Of a DNA stretch of 64,000 bases, positions 41,775 to 50,745 are shown piece by piece. The stretch is from NCBI GenBank assembly GCA_965222505.1, contig OZ244956.1, positions 2,976,001-3,040,000 on the forward strand, given 5' to 3'. Origin of the DNA: G965222505 sp965222505. GTDB lineage: Bacteria > Bacteroidota > Rhodothermia > Rhodothermales > DATKEJ01. How positions within the stretch are numbered: position 1 is the first letter of the stretch; each line of letters begins with the position of its first letter. Below the pieces are notes generated by a model. The model was given only the letters and a program-made list of their open reading frames with translations. It was not told where the DNA came from and ran no database searches. Made by a program: the position numbers and the translations under genes.

Positions 41775-43466
41775 TCACTTTATTCGGTAGCCGCCGTCTT
41801 CATTCATGAAAATCCAGGCCACCACAGCCCCGATTTCGATGCCTTCATAGAGGTAGGTCGTACGGGTGATGGAGGATGTGCCCTCCGTGTGGAGCTGGTG
41901 CCGGCTTCGCTGCATGCGGGCGAAACGTTTTTGCCACCGGGCCATGTTGCTGGGCCGCAGGTCTACCCAACCCTTGTGGGCCCAGCGCTCTACATCGCCA
42001 TTGTGGATTTCGATTTCCGGGTAGATATGCTCCGGGATGTTGATGCGCGGCCCCCGGATCAACTCGGTGCCGTTCGGGGCCAGGATGGGCAGGCCGATGG
42101 AGATGATGGTCCGGCGCAAGGCCTCGTCTTGGTGGACCAGTGCATAGAGCGCATCAGCCATTTCTTCCGGGGTGTATTCTTGCACAGCCTCAAGGGTCAC
42201 ATAGTTGCGTTTGAGCAGATGGGCTTCATACAGGAGTTTCGAGAGTTCAGGCGGCCCCAGTTGACCGAGTGCAACGCTGTGGCCTTGGGTTTCCTCTTCC
42301 AGCCGGGCCAGTTTTTCCAGGGCGGTGTGGCGCAAGACGCCGGCCCGGTAGGTCGGGTTGAAGATGTTGCTGTCGATGCCGGCGATGACATCATATCCTG
42401 TGTTGCTGCCCTTGATTTCCAGGATCACCTGCTCGGCGATTTCCTCCGGCGTCAGGAATTCCATCTGGTCCATGTAGGTGATGGTCTCAAACTCGCCTCG
42501 GGCAAAAAAGCCGTTTTCGCCTGTATCGACCCCGGCCATTTTGAACTTCTCCTGCGGTGGATAATCCTCTTCCGATGCTTGCAGCACCAACCGGCCGGAT
42601 AACACCTCCCGCTTGCTCGGGTAGAGGTATTGGGTTTTGCCACGCTTCTTGATGGTCTTGTGGCTCACTTTTCGGTAGCCGATCATGGCCGCCGGTTTCA
42701 GTTCCTTGACCAACGGCCCCCCCGGCGTACGGGCCATCAAAAACATCAGTCCGGTGTGGGCAAAGGCCATGGCCGTTTTGGTCATCAACTGTACGCTCGG
42801 CTTGTCTTCACTGTGGGTGTAAGGGATATTCAGCCCCATGCCCCCAGTGCCGGTGGTACCGATCTTCACATACAGCCGGGTGCCCACTTCCCGCATGGCC
42901 CGGTTGAACAACCGAACGTGCCGGATCAGTTGTGACGTCGCCTGCGAGATGAGCAACATGCTTACGTTATGCTCCAGCCGTTTTAACCGGCTGTCCCGGT
43001 TGGCATCGTCATCCGCATGGTGCAGATCCTCAAGGGTGTCATGCGTTTTTTTACTGATACGGTCTACATCCTGATAACTGATGGCCGTGGCCGTATTGAT
43101 ACAGTCGATAATCACATTGGGCCGCTCCTCCCGGACGAGTTGTACCAGCACGGACCGTTCATAGGCGGCCTCAATATCGCCAAACAGGTCCTCATACAAC
43201 TTCTCCCGGTTTTCCGAGCGTTCCAACAACCGGCCGCGTCGTTCAAGCTGAAATTCACGACGGACAAATCCATTGCCCCACGTGCCCGAGAACTCGATAT
43301 TCGGAAATTCTCGTTTGGCATCTCGTAGAAAGTCCCGGACTTCACCCCGGTGCAAGCTGGCCACCACGATCTTCTTGGGCACCAGCCGACGGGCAACCTC
43401 CCGTACGATCTGGGAACCTACCAGGCCGGTTCCGCCCAGCACGAGCACACAATTATCTTGTGACAT
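41775..43466 (-). CDS. NAD(P)-binding Rossmann protein of unknown function
   Basis: Protein of 563 aa. Only the first part is recognisable: LVLGGTGLVGSQIVREVA is an epimerase/SDR-type dinucleotide fold, with VIIDCINTATAISY and KIGTTGTGGMGLNIPYTHS as later strands. The remaining 350 residues contain KAAMIGYRKVSHKTIKKRGK-like basic stretches and long acidic helices that I do not recognise. There is no YxxxK pair at the expected place. The ATG at 43466 precedes the Rossmann strand; a TTG at 43484 would add six residues. It lies downstream of the oxo-acid dehydrogenase genes beyond a tandem repeat, so a separate transcript is likely. Confidence 0.6.
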   Translation of the reverse strand: MSQDNCVLVLGGTGLVGSQIVREVARRLVPKKIVVASLHRGEVRDFLRDAKREFPNIEFSGTWGNGFVRREFQLERRGRLLERSENREKLYEDLFGDIEAAYERSVLVQLVREERPNVIIDCINTATAISYQDVDRISKKTHDTLEDLHHADDDANRDSRLKRLEHNVSMLLISQATSQLIRHVRLFNRAMREVGTRLYVKIGTTGTGGMGLNIPYTHSEDKPSVQLMTKTAMAFAHTGLMFLMARTPGGPLVKELKPAAMIGYRKVSHKTIKKRGKTQYLYPSKREVLSGRLVLQASEEDYPPQEKFKMAGVDTGENGFFARGEFETITYMDQMEFLTPEEIAEQVILEIKGSNTGYDVIAGIDSNIFNPTYRAGVLRHTALEKLARLEEETQGHSVALGQLGPPELSKLLYEAHLLKRNYVTLEAVQEYTPEEMADALYALVHQDEALRRTIISIGLPILAPNGTELIRGPRINIPEHIYPEIEIHNGDVERWAHKGWVDLRPSNMARWQKRFARMQRSRHQLHTEGTSSITRTTYLYEGIEIGAVVAWIFMNEDGGYRIK

Positions 43467-43519
43467 ACTATTTATGTTTTGCAATTATTTAATTCAAATA
43501 GTCCGCACCCATCCAATAC

Positions 43520-43690
43520 GGACACGACATGTCGTGTCCCAACGGGATCCGATTTCGGCATTCGTGCCAAAGCCGCACGTCATCGTCGTGTCCCAACGAG
43601 ATCTGATTTGGCATTCGTTTCAAAGCCGCACGTCATCGTCGTGTCCCAACGAGATTCGATTTGGCATTCGAGCCAAAGTCGCACGTCTCA
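43520..43690. repeat. Three tandem 53-54 bp repeats led by a perfect 20 bp palindrome
   Basis: Units begin at 43531, 43585 and 43638 with GTCGTGTCCCAACG and end with CACGTCATC or CACGTCTCACC; the middle, around GATTTGGCATTCG, is more variable and in units 1 and 3 can form a TTTGGC/GCCAAA-like hairpin. The palindrome GGACACGACATGTCGTGTCC (43520-43539) overlaps the first unit. The last unit runs into the stop codon of the E2 gene. No spacer-like variation or Cas gene is present. Confidence 0.8.
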
Positions 43691-44857
43691 CCACGCTTCC
43701 AGTGCCTCAACGAATTTGGTCAAAAACAGGTTGGCGATGAAGCCATCCAGGGCCCGGTGGTCTATGGTTAGTGTGACGTAGATCCTAGGCATAATGTGCA
43801 GGCTGTCCCGGCCCCGGTCTTCCAGGACCACCACCCGTTTCTCCAATTTGCCGATGCCCAGGATGGCCGACTGCGGCTGGTTGATAACCGGCGTAGCCAG
43901 CAAACTGCCGCTGGTGCCGTGGTTGGTAATCGTGAACGTTCCCCCCTGCACATCGGCCTGTGTGAGCCTGCCTGCCCGAGCGCGTTCAGTAAGGTTCTGT
44001 AAGTGCTTGGCAATGCCGAACAGTCCCAGGTTTTGCGCTTGCTTAATGACCGGCACAATCAGACCGTCCTTGCCGAGTGCGGTTGCAATGCCGATGTTCA
44101 GATCCTCAAACACCTCAAGGGCATCGTCATGCCACCGGCTGTTGACCTCCGGGACGGCTTGCAGGGCCTGGGCAGCGGCTGCTACGAAATAGGCTGTGTA
44201 GGTCAACCGTGCCCCGCGCTCGGCGAAGAGGCCCTTGTTGAGCATACGATGGCCGACCACCGCGGTCATGTCTGCATCAAAGACCGCCGTCACATGCGGG
44301 GCCGTATGCAGCATGCTCTCGACCATGTGCGAGGCAATGCGCCGTCGCATCGGCGTGTGCGGGATCATCCGGTTACCCCCGGCTACGGGCTGTGACGGCG
44401 GGGTCGGGGTTTGGGCTTGCTCCAGATGAGCCAGTACATCCCGGTGTGTAATGCGCCCGTCACGCCCTGTGCCCAGAAGCAAGTTGGCATCCAACTCGTG
44501 CTCCCGCAACATGCGTTTCACCAACGGACTCAGGCGGGGCCGCCGATCTGCATTGGCCTTGGCCGGGGAGGCTTCCGCAGCGGTATCGGGTTGGGGAGCC
44601 TCCGGGGCATCGGTTACGCCGACTTCAATCCGGCCTAATACCTCGCCGGGGACGACGGGGTCGTTTTCTCCTTTGAGTTGTTCGTGCAGGATGCCGGATG
44701 CCGGGGCGGCCACTTCCATTGCCACCTTGTCCGTGTTGATCTCCAGCACGGGTTCGTGGATCTCAACGGCCTCACCTGGTTGTTTGAACCAGGTGAGCAC
44801 AACGGCCTCGGTCCCTTCCTGGGATTCCGGCATGCGAATGTCTACCAATTCAGGCAT
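43688..44857 (-). CDS. 2-oxoacid dehydrogenase E2 (dihydrolipoyl acyltransferase, branched-chain type)
   Basis: E2 core protein of 389 aa. A lipoyl domain (1-80) carries the modified Lys44 in EINTDKVAMEV. A peripheral-subunit-binding domain (about 105-140) has SPLVKRMLREHELD and GRDGRITHRDVLAH. The acyltransferase domain ends with IDHRALDG, giving His367 and Asp371. It moves the acyl group made by E1 to CoA. It is 11 bases after the fused E1 gene and ends the operon. E3 (lipoamide dehydrogenase) is not in the window. Confidence 0.92.
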   Translation of the reverse strand: MPELVDIRMPESQEGTEAVVLTWFKQPGEAVEIHEPVLEINTDKVAMEVAAPASGILHEQLKGENDPVVPGEVLGRIEVGVTDAPEAPQPDTAAEASPAKANADRRPRLSPLVKRMLREHELDANLLLGTGRDGRITHRDVLAHLEQAQTPTPPSQPVAGGNRMIPHTPMRRRIASHMVESMLHTAPHVTAVFDADMTAVVGHRMLNKGLFAERGARLTYTAYFVAAAAQALQAVPEVNSRWHDDALEVFEDLNIGIATALGKDGLIVPVIKQAQNLGLFGIAKHLQNLTERARAGRLTQADVQGGTFTITNHGTSGSLLATPVINQPQSAILGIGKLEKRVVVLEDRGRDSLHIMPRIYVTLTIDHRALDGFIANLFLTKFVEALEAW

Positions 44858-44868
44858 AAGGCCCCCGA

Positions 44869-46962
44869 TTAAAAGGTCAACAGGTTGGTGATGGTCTCGG
44901 TAATGGTTTCCACGCTGGGTACGACCGCTTCCATCAACCCGACGTTGTGAGGGACTGGCAGGTCCGGCATCGCCAGCCGTTCGATGGGTGCATCCAGATC
45001 GAAGAAGGCTTCTTGGGTCACGATGGCGCTAATCTCGGCACCAAAACCGGCGGTGATCGCATCTTCATGTACGATCAGGCATCGCTTGGTTTTGCGTACC
45101 GAGTCAAGGATCATCTCTTTGTCCCATGGCAGAATCGTGCGCAGGTCGATAACTTCAACAGATCCTTTGGCTTGCACAGCCGCCTTTTCGCAGCGTTCGA
45201 CCATGGCACCCCAGCTTACGACGGTAAGGTCGGTACCGGCTTGTGTGATGCGGGCCTTGCCGAAGGGCAGTACGTAGTCGTCGCCGGGATAAGGGCGGCG
45301 GGCCCATACGCCGTCGAGTTGGGCGCGGTGTTCGAAGAAAATGGTCGGGTTATGGCTCCGCATGGCGGCCCGCAGGAGGCCCACGGCATCCTCGGCATTG
45401 GACGGAAACGCCACTTGCCACCCTACGGCGTGTGCAAACAGGACCTCATTGCATACACTATGCCAGGGGTCGCCCACCTTAAAGAAACCGCCCGGCATCC
45501 GCACTACAATCGGTGCGGAAAAGCGGTTATGGGTACGCCAGCGAATGGTGCCGCAGTTGTTGAGTTGCTCCATCGCCGGGTCCGCATATTTCCGGAACTG
45601 GATTTCGGCCACCGGCATCAGTCCGGCCAGGGCCATCCCCACGGAACGTCCGATGATGCCTTCCTCGGACAGGCTGGTGTCGAAGACCCGTGCTGCGCCG
45701 TACGTTTCTTGCAGCCCCATCGTAGCCGCATGCACCCCACCTTTGGGGCCGACGTCCTCTCCCAAAATCAGCACCCGGTCGTTGATTTGAAGCTCGTGGT
45801 CCAGCGTGCGCCGGATGGCTGTGAGCATGTTCATCCGTGTTGGCTCAGGCTGTGGAACATCGGAACCGGCAGGGAGGGTGATGCCTTCCGGGGCCAGGCC
45901 ACCGCATTGTTGTAGGTCCGGGGTGCCATCCGGTTGGGTTTCCAGGAAAACGTGTGTGGTGGCCCCAGAAGGGTCCGGCATGGGCCGAGCCAATGCCCGT
46001 TCGAGTGCCATTTCGACCTCTTCTTCCACTTCATCTTCCAGTTGGGTCCACTCGGTTTCAGAGAGTGTTGCGGGGACCAGATGAGTTCGCAGTTTTTGAA
46101 GGGGGTCGTTGGCGCGCTCATGCGCGAGATATTCGGTGGACTTGTAGGTTTGGGTATCCTGCCCAGAGTGGCCCGAGAGCCGGGGGACGGTCAGACGAAG
46201 CAGGGTGGGGCCTTGCCCGTTGCGGACGGACGCTACAGCGTGTTGAAGGAGCTGTGCCGCTTCGTCGGGTTCAGTGCCATCGCCGTCCAGCACCGTCAGG
46301 TTTTGAAACGAAGCGAGGTTTTGGGCGATGTTACCGCCCGGTGTTTGAAAGGCCGACGGGACGGAAATCCCGTACCCGTTGTCTTCAATGTAAAACAGGG
46401 CGGGTAGTTGGAGTGTAGTTGCCATCGTCAGGGAAGACCAAAACCCGTTGGTGGCTACCGAGCCGTCGCCGCCGAGGATCACCCCGATGGCATGGTTGTA
46501 ATCCGTATTGCCGAGCACATCCCGGTGGTAGGTGACGGCCTGTGCCCATCCAGCCCCCGGTGTGTACTGCGAGCCGACGTCCCCGGCCATGGGCAACACG
46601 GTGGGGCCATCCGGATTGGGGAAATTGCAGACCACCCCGATGTCTCGTCCGTTGCTAAACCCGCCAGTCTTCATAAGGGGTGCCGCGAAGGCATCTTCCA
46701 GGGACAAGCCGAGGGTAAGCAGAAGGGGACGGGAGCGGTAGTAGGCGCTGACGCCGTCGTGCGGATGGGTCAGGAGGGTGCCGAGGAGTACCTGGGCCAG
46801 GTCGTGCCCCCGCGCGGAGAACTGGTACAACACCTTGCGTTCCGGCACTAGGCGGGATTCCTCGGTATGGTCGATGGCGCGGGAGGCCAGCACCAGTCGA
46901 GCTACCCGTGTCCAGTATTGGGCGGACGCTACAGATTCCGGTTGAGCAGGAGTAGGATGCAT
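44869..46962 (-). CDS. 2-oxoisovalerate dehydrogenase E1, fused alpha and beta subunits
   Basis: Protein of 697 aa joining both E1 chains. The alpha part (about 1-340) has the thiamine diphosphate motif GDGSVATNGFWSSLTMA and ends with a Ser/His phosphorylation-loop-like SGHSGQDTQTYKS. The beta part starts near MNMLTAIRRTLDHEL and shows LGEDVGPKGGVHAAT, DTSLSEEGIIGRSVGMA, IRWRTHNRFSAPIVVR and VIDLRTILPWD, ending EAVVPSVETITETI. It decarboxylates 2-oxoacids, most likely from Val, Leu and Ile. Such fusions are common in Bacteroidota. It lies 14 bases after the enoyl-CoA hydratase gene. Confidence 0.92.
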   Translation of the reverse strand: MHPTPAQPESVASAQYWTRVARLVLASRAIDHTEESRLVPERKVLYQFSARGHDLAQVLLGTLLTHPHDGVSAYYRSRPLLLTLGLSLEDAFAAPLMKTGGFSNGRDIGVVCNFPNPDGPTVLPMAGDVGSQYTPGAGWAQAVTYHRDVLGNTDYNHAIGVILGGDGSVATNGFWSSLTMATTLQLPALFYIEDNGYGISVPSAFQTPGGNIAQNLASFQNLTVLDGDGTEPDEAAQLLQHAVASVRNGQGPTLLRLTVPRLSGHSGQDTQTYKSTEYLAHERANDPLQKLRTHLVPATLSETEWTQLEDEVEEEVEMALERALARPMPDPSGATTHVFLETQPDGTPDLQQCGGLAPEGITLPAGSDVPQPEPTRMNMLTAIRRTLDHELQINDRVLILGEDVGPKGGVHAATMGLQETYGAARVFDTSLSEEGIIGRSVGMALAGLMPVAEIQFRKYADPAMEQLNNCGTIRWRTHNRFSAPIVVRMPGGFFKVGDPWHSVCNEVLFAHAVGWQVAFPSNAEDAVGLLRAAMRSHNPTIFFEHRAQLDGVWARRPYPGDDYVLPFGKARITQAGTDLTVVSWGAMVERCEKAAVQAKGSVEVIDLRTILPWDKEMILDSVRKTKRCLIVHEDAITAGFGAEISAIVTQEAFFDLDAPIERLAMPDLPVPHNVGLMEAVVPSVETITETITNLLTF

Positions 46963-46976
46963 AGGGGCGTGTAGGG

Positions 46977-47780
46977 CTACGCTTGTTTTTTCTTTTGGGC
47001 GCGTGCTTTTTTTCGTTCCAGAAAATCGGTCATGCGCCGGTACTTTTCGCCGTCTTCGAACAGCACAGCCTGGATCATGGTTTCGAGGGCAAGGCCGGCA
47101 TCGGTACTCAGTTCCGGTGAGGCATTCAGGGCCAGTTTGGCAAGCCGCACAGCAGTATTGCTGTTCTTGGCGATCTCGGCTGCCAGTTCGTGCGCAGCCG
47201 TCAGGACGTCATCGTCCGGCACCACCCGATTGACGAGGCCGATGTCAAGGGCATCTGTAGCGGTCAGGATGCGGCCGGTGAAGATCAACTCTCGGGCGCG
47301 TCCCAGGCCGATGAGTTTGGGCATGCGGTAGGTGGCTCCAGCGCCGGGAATGATACCCAGGGCCACTTCGGGTTGCCCCAGTTTGGCTCCTGCCCCGGCC
47401 ACGCGGAGGTCGCAGGCCATGGCCAGTTCGCACCCGCCGCCGAGGGCCCAGCCGCGTAGTGCCGCGATGGTGGGTGCGGGAAACTGTTCGATCTCTCGAA
47501 ACAGGCTGTTGTTGATGCGCCGGAAGGCATCCACGCGGCTTCGCTCGCGCAGCTCGGCAATGTCTGCCCCACTGATGAAGGCTTTTTCCCCTGCGCCGGT
47601 AAAAATCAGCACCCGGACCTCTGGTTGGAGATGCAGGTCATGGAGGACCCGGCGGATGTCTCGCACCATGTCCAGGTTGAGCGCGTTGTGCACCTCGGGC
47701 CGGTTGAAGGTGCAGCAGGCAATGCCGGCGGCATCAACGTTCAGTTCGACGGTTGGGTAGGATGTCGTAAAAGGCGTCAC
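46977..47780 (-). CDS. Enoyl-CoA hydratase (possible PaaF role)
   Basis: Crotonase of 267 aa. The two catalytic glutamates are Glu118 in WALGGGCELAMA and Glu138 in GQPEVALGIIPG, so it is a true hydratase. FISGADIAEL marks the first oxyanion loop. It leads the operon with E1 and E2 and could hydrate acyl-CoA from branched-chain oxidation. It is also divergent from paaG; since paaF is absent from both paa clusters it could hydrate 2,3-dehydroadipyl-CoA. Both readings are context inference. Confidence 0.88.
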   Translation of the reverse strand: MTPFTTSYPTVELNVDAAGIACCTFNRPEVHNALNLDMVRDIRRVLHDLHLQPEVRVLIFTGAGEKAFISGADIAELRERSRVDAFRRINNSLFREIEQFPAPTIAALRGWALGGGCELAMACDLRVAGAGAKLGQPEVALGIIPGAGATYRMPKLIGLGRARELIFTGRILTATDALDIGLVNRVVPDDDVLTAAHELAAEIAKNSNTAVRLAKLALNASPELSTDAGLALETMIQAVLFEDGEKYRRMTDFLERKKARAQKKKQA

Positions 47781-47872
47781 GTGGAAACCGTTTGTTCCAT
47801 TGGAATTGTGGTCCGGGCAATATAGCAGATATGGCTTCGGGGTGAGGCCATACCGCGCCCGAATAATTCAAG

Positions 47873-47885
47873 AAAAGCGCTTCCA
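47873..47885 (+). promoter_or_regulatory. 13-base motif shared by the two paa clusters
   Basis: AAAAGCGCTTCCA is identical to 29417-29429 before paaA. It lies in the 174-base region between divergent enoyl-CoA hydratase and paaG, 69 bases before paaG. Its centre, AAGCGCTT, is a perfect 8 bp palindrome. Confidence 0.5.
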
Positions 47886-47954
47886 GAACGGATGATTTGG
47901 CCCCCAAGAACCAATATCTTCCTGACCCATTCCCTTTCCCCAAAGGCATGACCT

Positions 47955-48746
47955 ATGGACTATAAATATATCACCTACGTTGTAGCCGACAGTGTGGCGG
48001 CGCTCACGCTGAACCGGCCTGACGTCTTGAACAGCTTCAACCGAACCATGGGGCGCGAGGTGCAGGATGTACTGGCCGCCGCCGGGGCGGATCCGGCCGT
48101 GCGTGTGGTGCTGCTCACCGGAGCCGGTCGGGCCTTTTGTGCCGGTCAGGATCTGGCCGATGCACTACCCAAGCCGGGGGAGCCCCCGCCGGACATCGGC
48201 GAAATTGTGCGGGATGTGTACAACCCCATCGTGCGGGCCATCCGGTCGATTGAAAAACCGTTTGTGTGTGCCGTGAATGGGGTGGCAGCGGGGGCCGGGG
48301 CGAATATCGCGCTGGCCTGTGATCTGGTGTTGGCCTCAGAGAAAGCCTCGTTCATCCAGTCATTTTCCAAAATCGGCCTGATTCCAGATAGTGGCGGGAC
48401 CTTTTTTTTGCCGCGCCTCGTCGGGTTGCCGCGGGCGACGGCCATGATGCTGCTCGGCAACAAGGTTTGGGCCGAGGAAGCACTCAACATGGGTATGATC
48501 TATCAGGTGCATCCACCGGAGACCTTGATGGAAGAGGCCGGTAAACTGGCCGCCTACCTTGCGACGCAACCCACCACCGGCTTCGGTCTCACCAAGCGGG
48601 GCCTCAACGCTGCGTTTACCAACGACCTGGATGCACAACTGGACCTCGAAGAAGACCTGCAACGCGAGGCCGGGCAAACGCATGATTACAACGAAGGCGT
48701 ACAAGCTTTTCTGGAGAAACGAAAGCCGGAATTTAAGGGGAAATAA
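47955..48746 (+). CDS. paaG: 1,2-epoxyphenylacetyl-CoA isomerase PaaG
   Basis: Crotonase-fold isomerase of 263 aa that turns the ring epoxide into the seven-membered oxepin-CoA. The hydratase glutamates are absent; the catalytic Asp145 lies in LIPDSGGTFFLPRLVG, a PaaG hallmark. RAFCAGQDLAD and VNGVAAGAGANIALACDLV are also typical. It opens the second paa cluster. A B-type repeat separates it from paaH. Confidence 0.94.
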   Translation: MDYKYITYVVADSVAALTLNRPDVLNSFNRTMGREVQDVLAAAGADPAVRVVLLTGAGRAFCAGQDLADALPKPGEPPPDIGEIVRDVYNPIVRAIRSIEKPFVCAVNGVAAGAGANIALACDLVLASEKASFIQSFSKIGLIPDSGGTFFLPRLVGLPRATAMMLLGNKVWAEEALNMGMIYQVHPPETLMEEAGKLAAYLATQPTTGFGLTKRGLNAAFTNDLDAQLDLEEDLQREAGQTHDYNEGVQAFLEKRKPEFKGK

Positions 48747-48750
48747 TAAT

Positions 48751-48888
48751 GTTGCGTATTGCGTGTTACGTGATTACGGCTCAGATGAAAGCGGCCACAT
48801 GCGCGGTTCATTTAGGTGAAGGGCCTTCGACCCGGTACAGCATACAGGCCCAGGTTCACGCACCACGCACCACGCACCACGTACGCAG
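48751..48888. repeat. Iterated-word element between paaG and paaH
   Basis: GTTGCGTATTGCGTGTTACG (48751-48770) forms the left arm and three copies of CACGCAC in CACGCACCACGCACCACGCA (48858-48877) the right arm. They flank about 75 bases with no gene, from 5 bases after the paaG stop to 3 bases before the paaH start. Confidence 0.65.
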
Positions 48889-48891
48889 TAA

Positions 48892-50082
48892 ATGAAATTA
48901 ACGCTATCGAAAGACACGCCCGTCGGCATCCTCGGGGCTGGCACTATGGGGCGTGGCATTGCGCAGATTGCAGCCCTCTACGGGCATCCCGTATGGTTGT
49001 ATGATACCCATGACGGAGCACTTGAGGAGGCGAAGGCGTTTTTGACCCGCATCCTGAATAGGCTGGTCGAAAAAGGTCGGTTGACGGATGGGGTTGCTCA
49101 AGCGGCCCTTGGCCGGATTCAATTTACCTCAATGGGGCTGGAAGACCTGGCCGATTGTGGCCTCGTCATCGAAGCCATTATTGAGGACCTGAACATCAAA
49201 CAGGAGGTCTTTCGACAACTGGAAGCCGTCGTCAATGAACAGGCGATTCTCGCCACGAACACCTCTTCGTTGTCTGTGACCTCTATTGCGGGGGGATGCA
49301 GTAAACCGGAACGCGTCCTCGGCATACACTTTTTCAATCCGGCACCCCTGTTGCCTTTGGTCGAAATTGTACCGGGTGTAGCGACGGCACCGGAGACGGT
49401 GGCTACAGCACAGGCTTTGATGGATTTCTGGGGGAAAACGACGGTGCAGGCCAAAGACATGCCTGGTTTCATCGTCAACCGTGTGGCCCGGCCATTCTAT
49501 GGCGAAGCCCTGCGGATGCTGGACGAAGGCATCGCCGATGCGGCCACCATCGACTGGGCAATGCGTGACCTGGGCAGGTTCCGAATGGGACCGTTTGAAC
49601 TGATGGATCTGATTGGCAACGACATCAATTACAAGGTGACGGCTTCCGTGTTTGAAGCCTTTTTCTACGATCCACGCTACAAGCCCTCTTTTACGCAGCA
49701 ACGCATGGTCGAGGCCGGTCGGTTGGGACGTAAGAGCGGCCAGGGGTATTACGCCTATGGCCCGGATGCCAAACGGCCTGAACCGAACAAGGACCGAAAG
49801 TTGGGGCAGGACATTCTGGACCGAATCCTGGCAATGCTCATCAACGAAGCCGCTGATGCGGTGTTTTGGAATATCGCCTCTGTGGAAGATATTGACCTGG
49901 CGATGACCAAAGGGGTCAATTACCCTAAAGGACTGCTTCGCTGGGCAGATGAGTTGGGTGTGGATGTGACTCTGGATTACCTCATCAAACTGCATGAAGA
50001 ATATGGCGAAGACCGGTACCGCCCCAGCCCCTTGCTCCGCCGGATGGTCCGTGCCCACCAGACCTTCTACAACAACGCATGA
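48892..50082 (+). CDS. paaH: 3-hydroxyadipyl-CoA dehydrogenase PaaH
   Basis: NAD-dependent 3-hydroxyacyl-CoA dehydrogenase of 396 aa. GILGAGTMGRGIAQ (12-25) binds NAD, LATNTSSLSVT and GIHFFNPAPLLPLVEI carry catalytic residues, and KDMPGFIVNRVARPFYGEALR begins the first helical domain. A second 3HCDH helical domain is included (about 300-396), as in many PaaH. It oxidises 3-hydroxyadipyl-CoA to 3-oxoadipyl-CoA. Its stop overlaps the paaI start (ATGA), showing co-translation. Confidence 0.93.
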   Translation: MKLTLSKDTPVGILGAGTMGRGIAQIAALYGHPVWLYDTHDGALEEAKAFLTRILNRLVEKGRLTDGVAQAALGRIQFTSMGLEDLADCGLVIEAIIEDLNIKQEVFRQLEAVVNEQAILATNTSSLSVTSIAGGCSKPERVLGIHFFNPAPLLPLVEIVPGVATAPETVATAQALMDFWGKTTVQAKDMPGFIVNRVARPFYGEALRMLDEGIADAATIDWAMRDLGRFRMGPFELMDLIGNDINYKVTASVFEAFFYDPRYKPSFTQQRMVEAGRLGRKSGQGYYAYGPDAKRPEPNKDRKLGQDILDRILAMLINEAADAVFWNIASVEDIDLAMTKGVNYPKGLLRWADELGVDVTLDYLIKLHEEYGEDRYRPSPLLRRMVRAHQTFYNNA

Positions 50083-50528
50083 GTATCCCGGAAACAGACC
50101 CGCAAGCTCTGGCCGAACAGGTCGTTCAGAAAATGATGGCACATGATGCCTTTAGCCAATGGCTGGGCATTGAGGTGGTATCCATTGCCCCCGGCGCGTC
50201 AACGCTCCGCATGACGGTGCGGCCCGAGATGCTCAACGGCTTCCGGATCGGCCACGGTGGCATCGCATACGCCCTCGCCGACAGCGCCTTTGCATTTGCC
50301 TCCAACAGCTATGGCCGGATCGCCGTTGCGCTGGACAACACCATGACCTATCCGGCTCCTATACATGAAGGTGAGGAATTGTTGGCCGTGGCTGCCGAAG
50401 TGAGCCGCAGTCATCGCATCGCCGTCTACGACGTCACGGTCACCCGCGCCGATGGGACGAAAGTTGGCTTGTTCCGGGGGACGGTCTATCGGACGGAGAA
50501 GGTACATTTTCCGGGAGAGACTACGTGA
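50079..50528 (+). CDS. paaI: Hydroxyphenylacetyl-CoA thioesterase PaaI
   Basis: Hotdog thioesterase of 149 aa that releases CoA from dead-end ring-hydroxylated phenylacetyl-CoA. FRIGHGGIAYALADSAFAFA includes the catalytic Asp68 and the HGG loop, and VALDNTMTYPAPIHEGE is typical of PaaI. The gene overlaps paaH by four bases. A second, more distant thioesterase is upstream of paaA. Confidence 0.94.
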   Translation: MSIPETDPQALAEQVVQKMMAHDAFSQWLGIEVVSIAPGASTLRMTVRPEMLNGFRIGHGGIAYALADSAFAFASNSYGRIAVALDNTMTYPAPIHEGEELLAVAAEVSRSHRIAVYDVTVTRADGTKVGLFRGTVYRTEKVHFPGETT

Positions 50529-50702
50529 TGCCAAGACATATCCTCGGCGAAGCCATCACCACAAACCGAATGGATAGCCTGACACGTGTGATCCGATTAT
50601 TGTTGACGATAATTCCCAAGCAGCGAACGGAAAAAGTATTTGAACCCTCACCTTCTTATCATCTCAATGATGTAAGATTAGCAGTCAACCCTAAAGCCAA
50701 GA

Positions 50703-50741
50703 CCACGCAACACGCAACACGCAACACGCAATACGCATCAC
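50703..50741. repeat. Iterated CACGCAA words before paaY
   Basis: Four successive CACGCAA/CACGCAAT units end four bases before the paaY start. They match the right arm at 48856-48888 in orientation; a left arm is not evident here. The preceding 170 bases after paaI hold no gene that I can support. Confidence 0.6.
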
Positions 50742-50745
50742 AGCC

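Noticed and set aside
43531..43690. CRISPR-like repeat array
   Set aside because: Units are contiguous, with no separate spacers, the middles are related to each other, and no cas gene is present.
44947..45915. 322-codon plus-strand frame within the fused E1 gene
   Set aside because: It is antisense to the E1 beta part, which carries all expected motifs.
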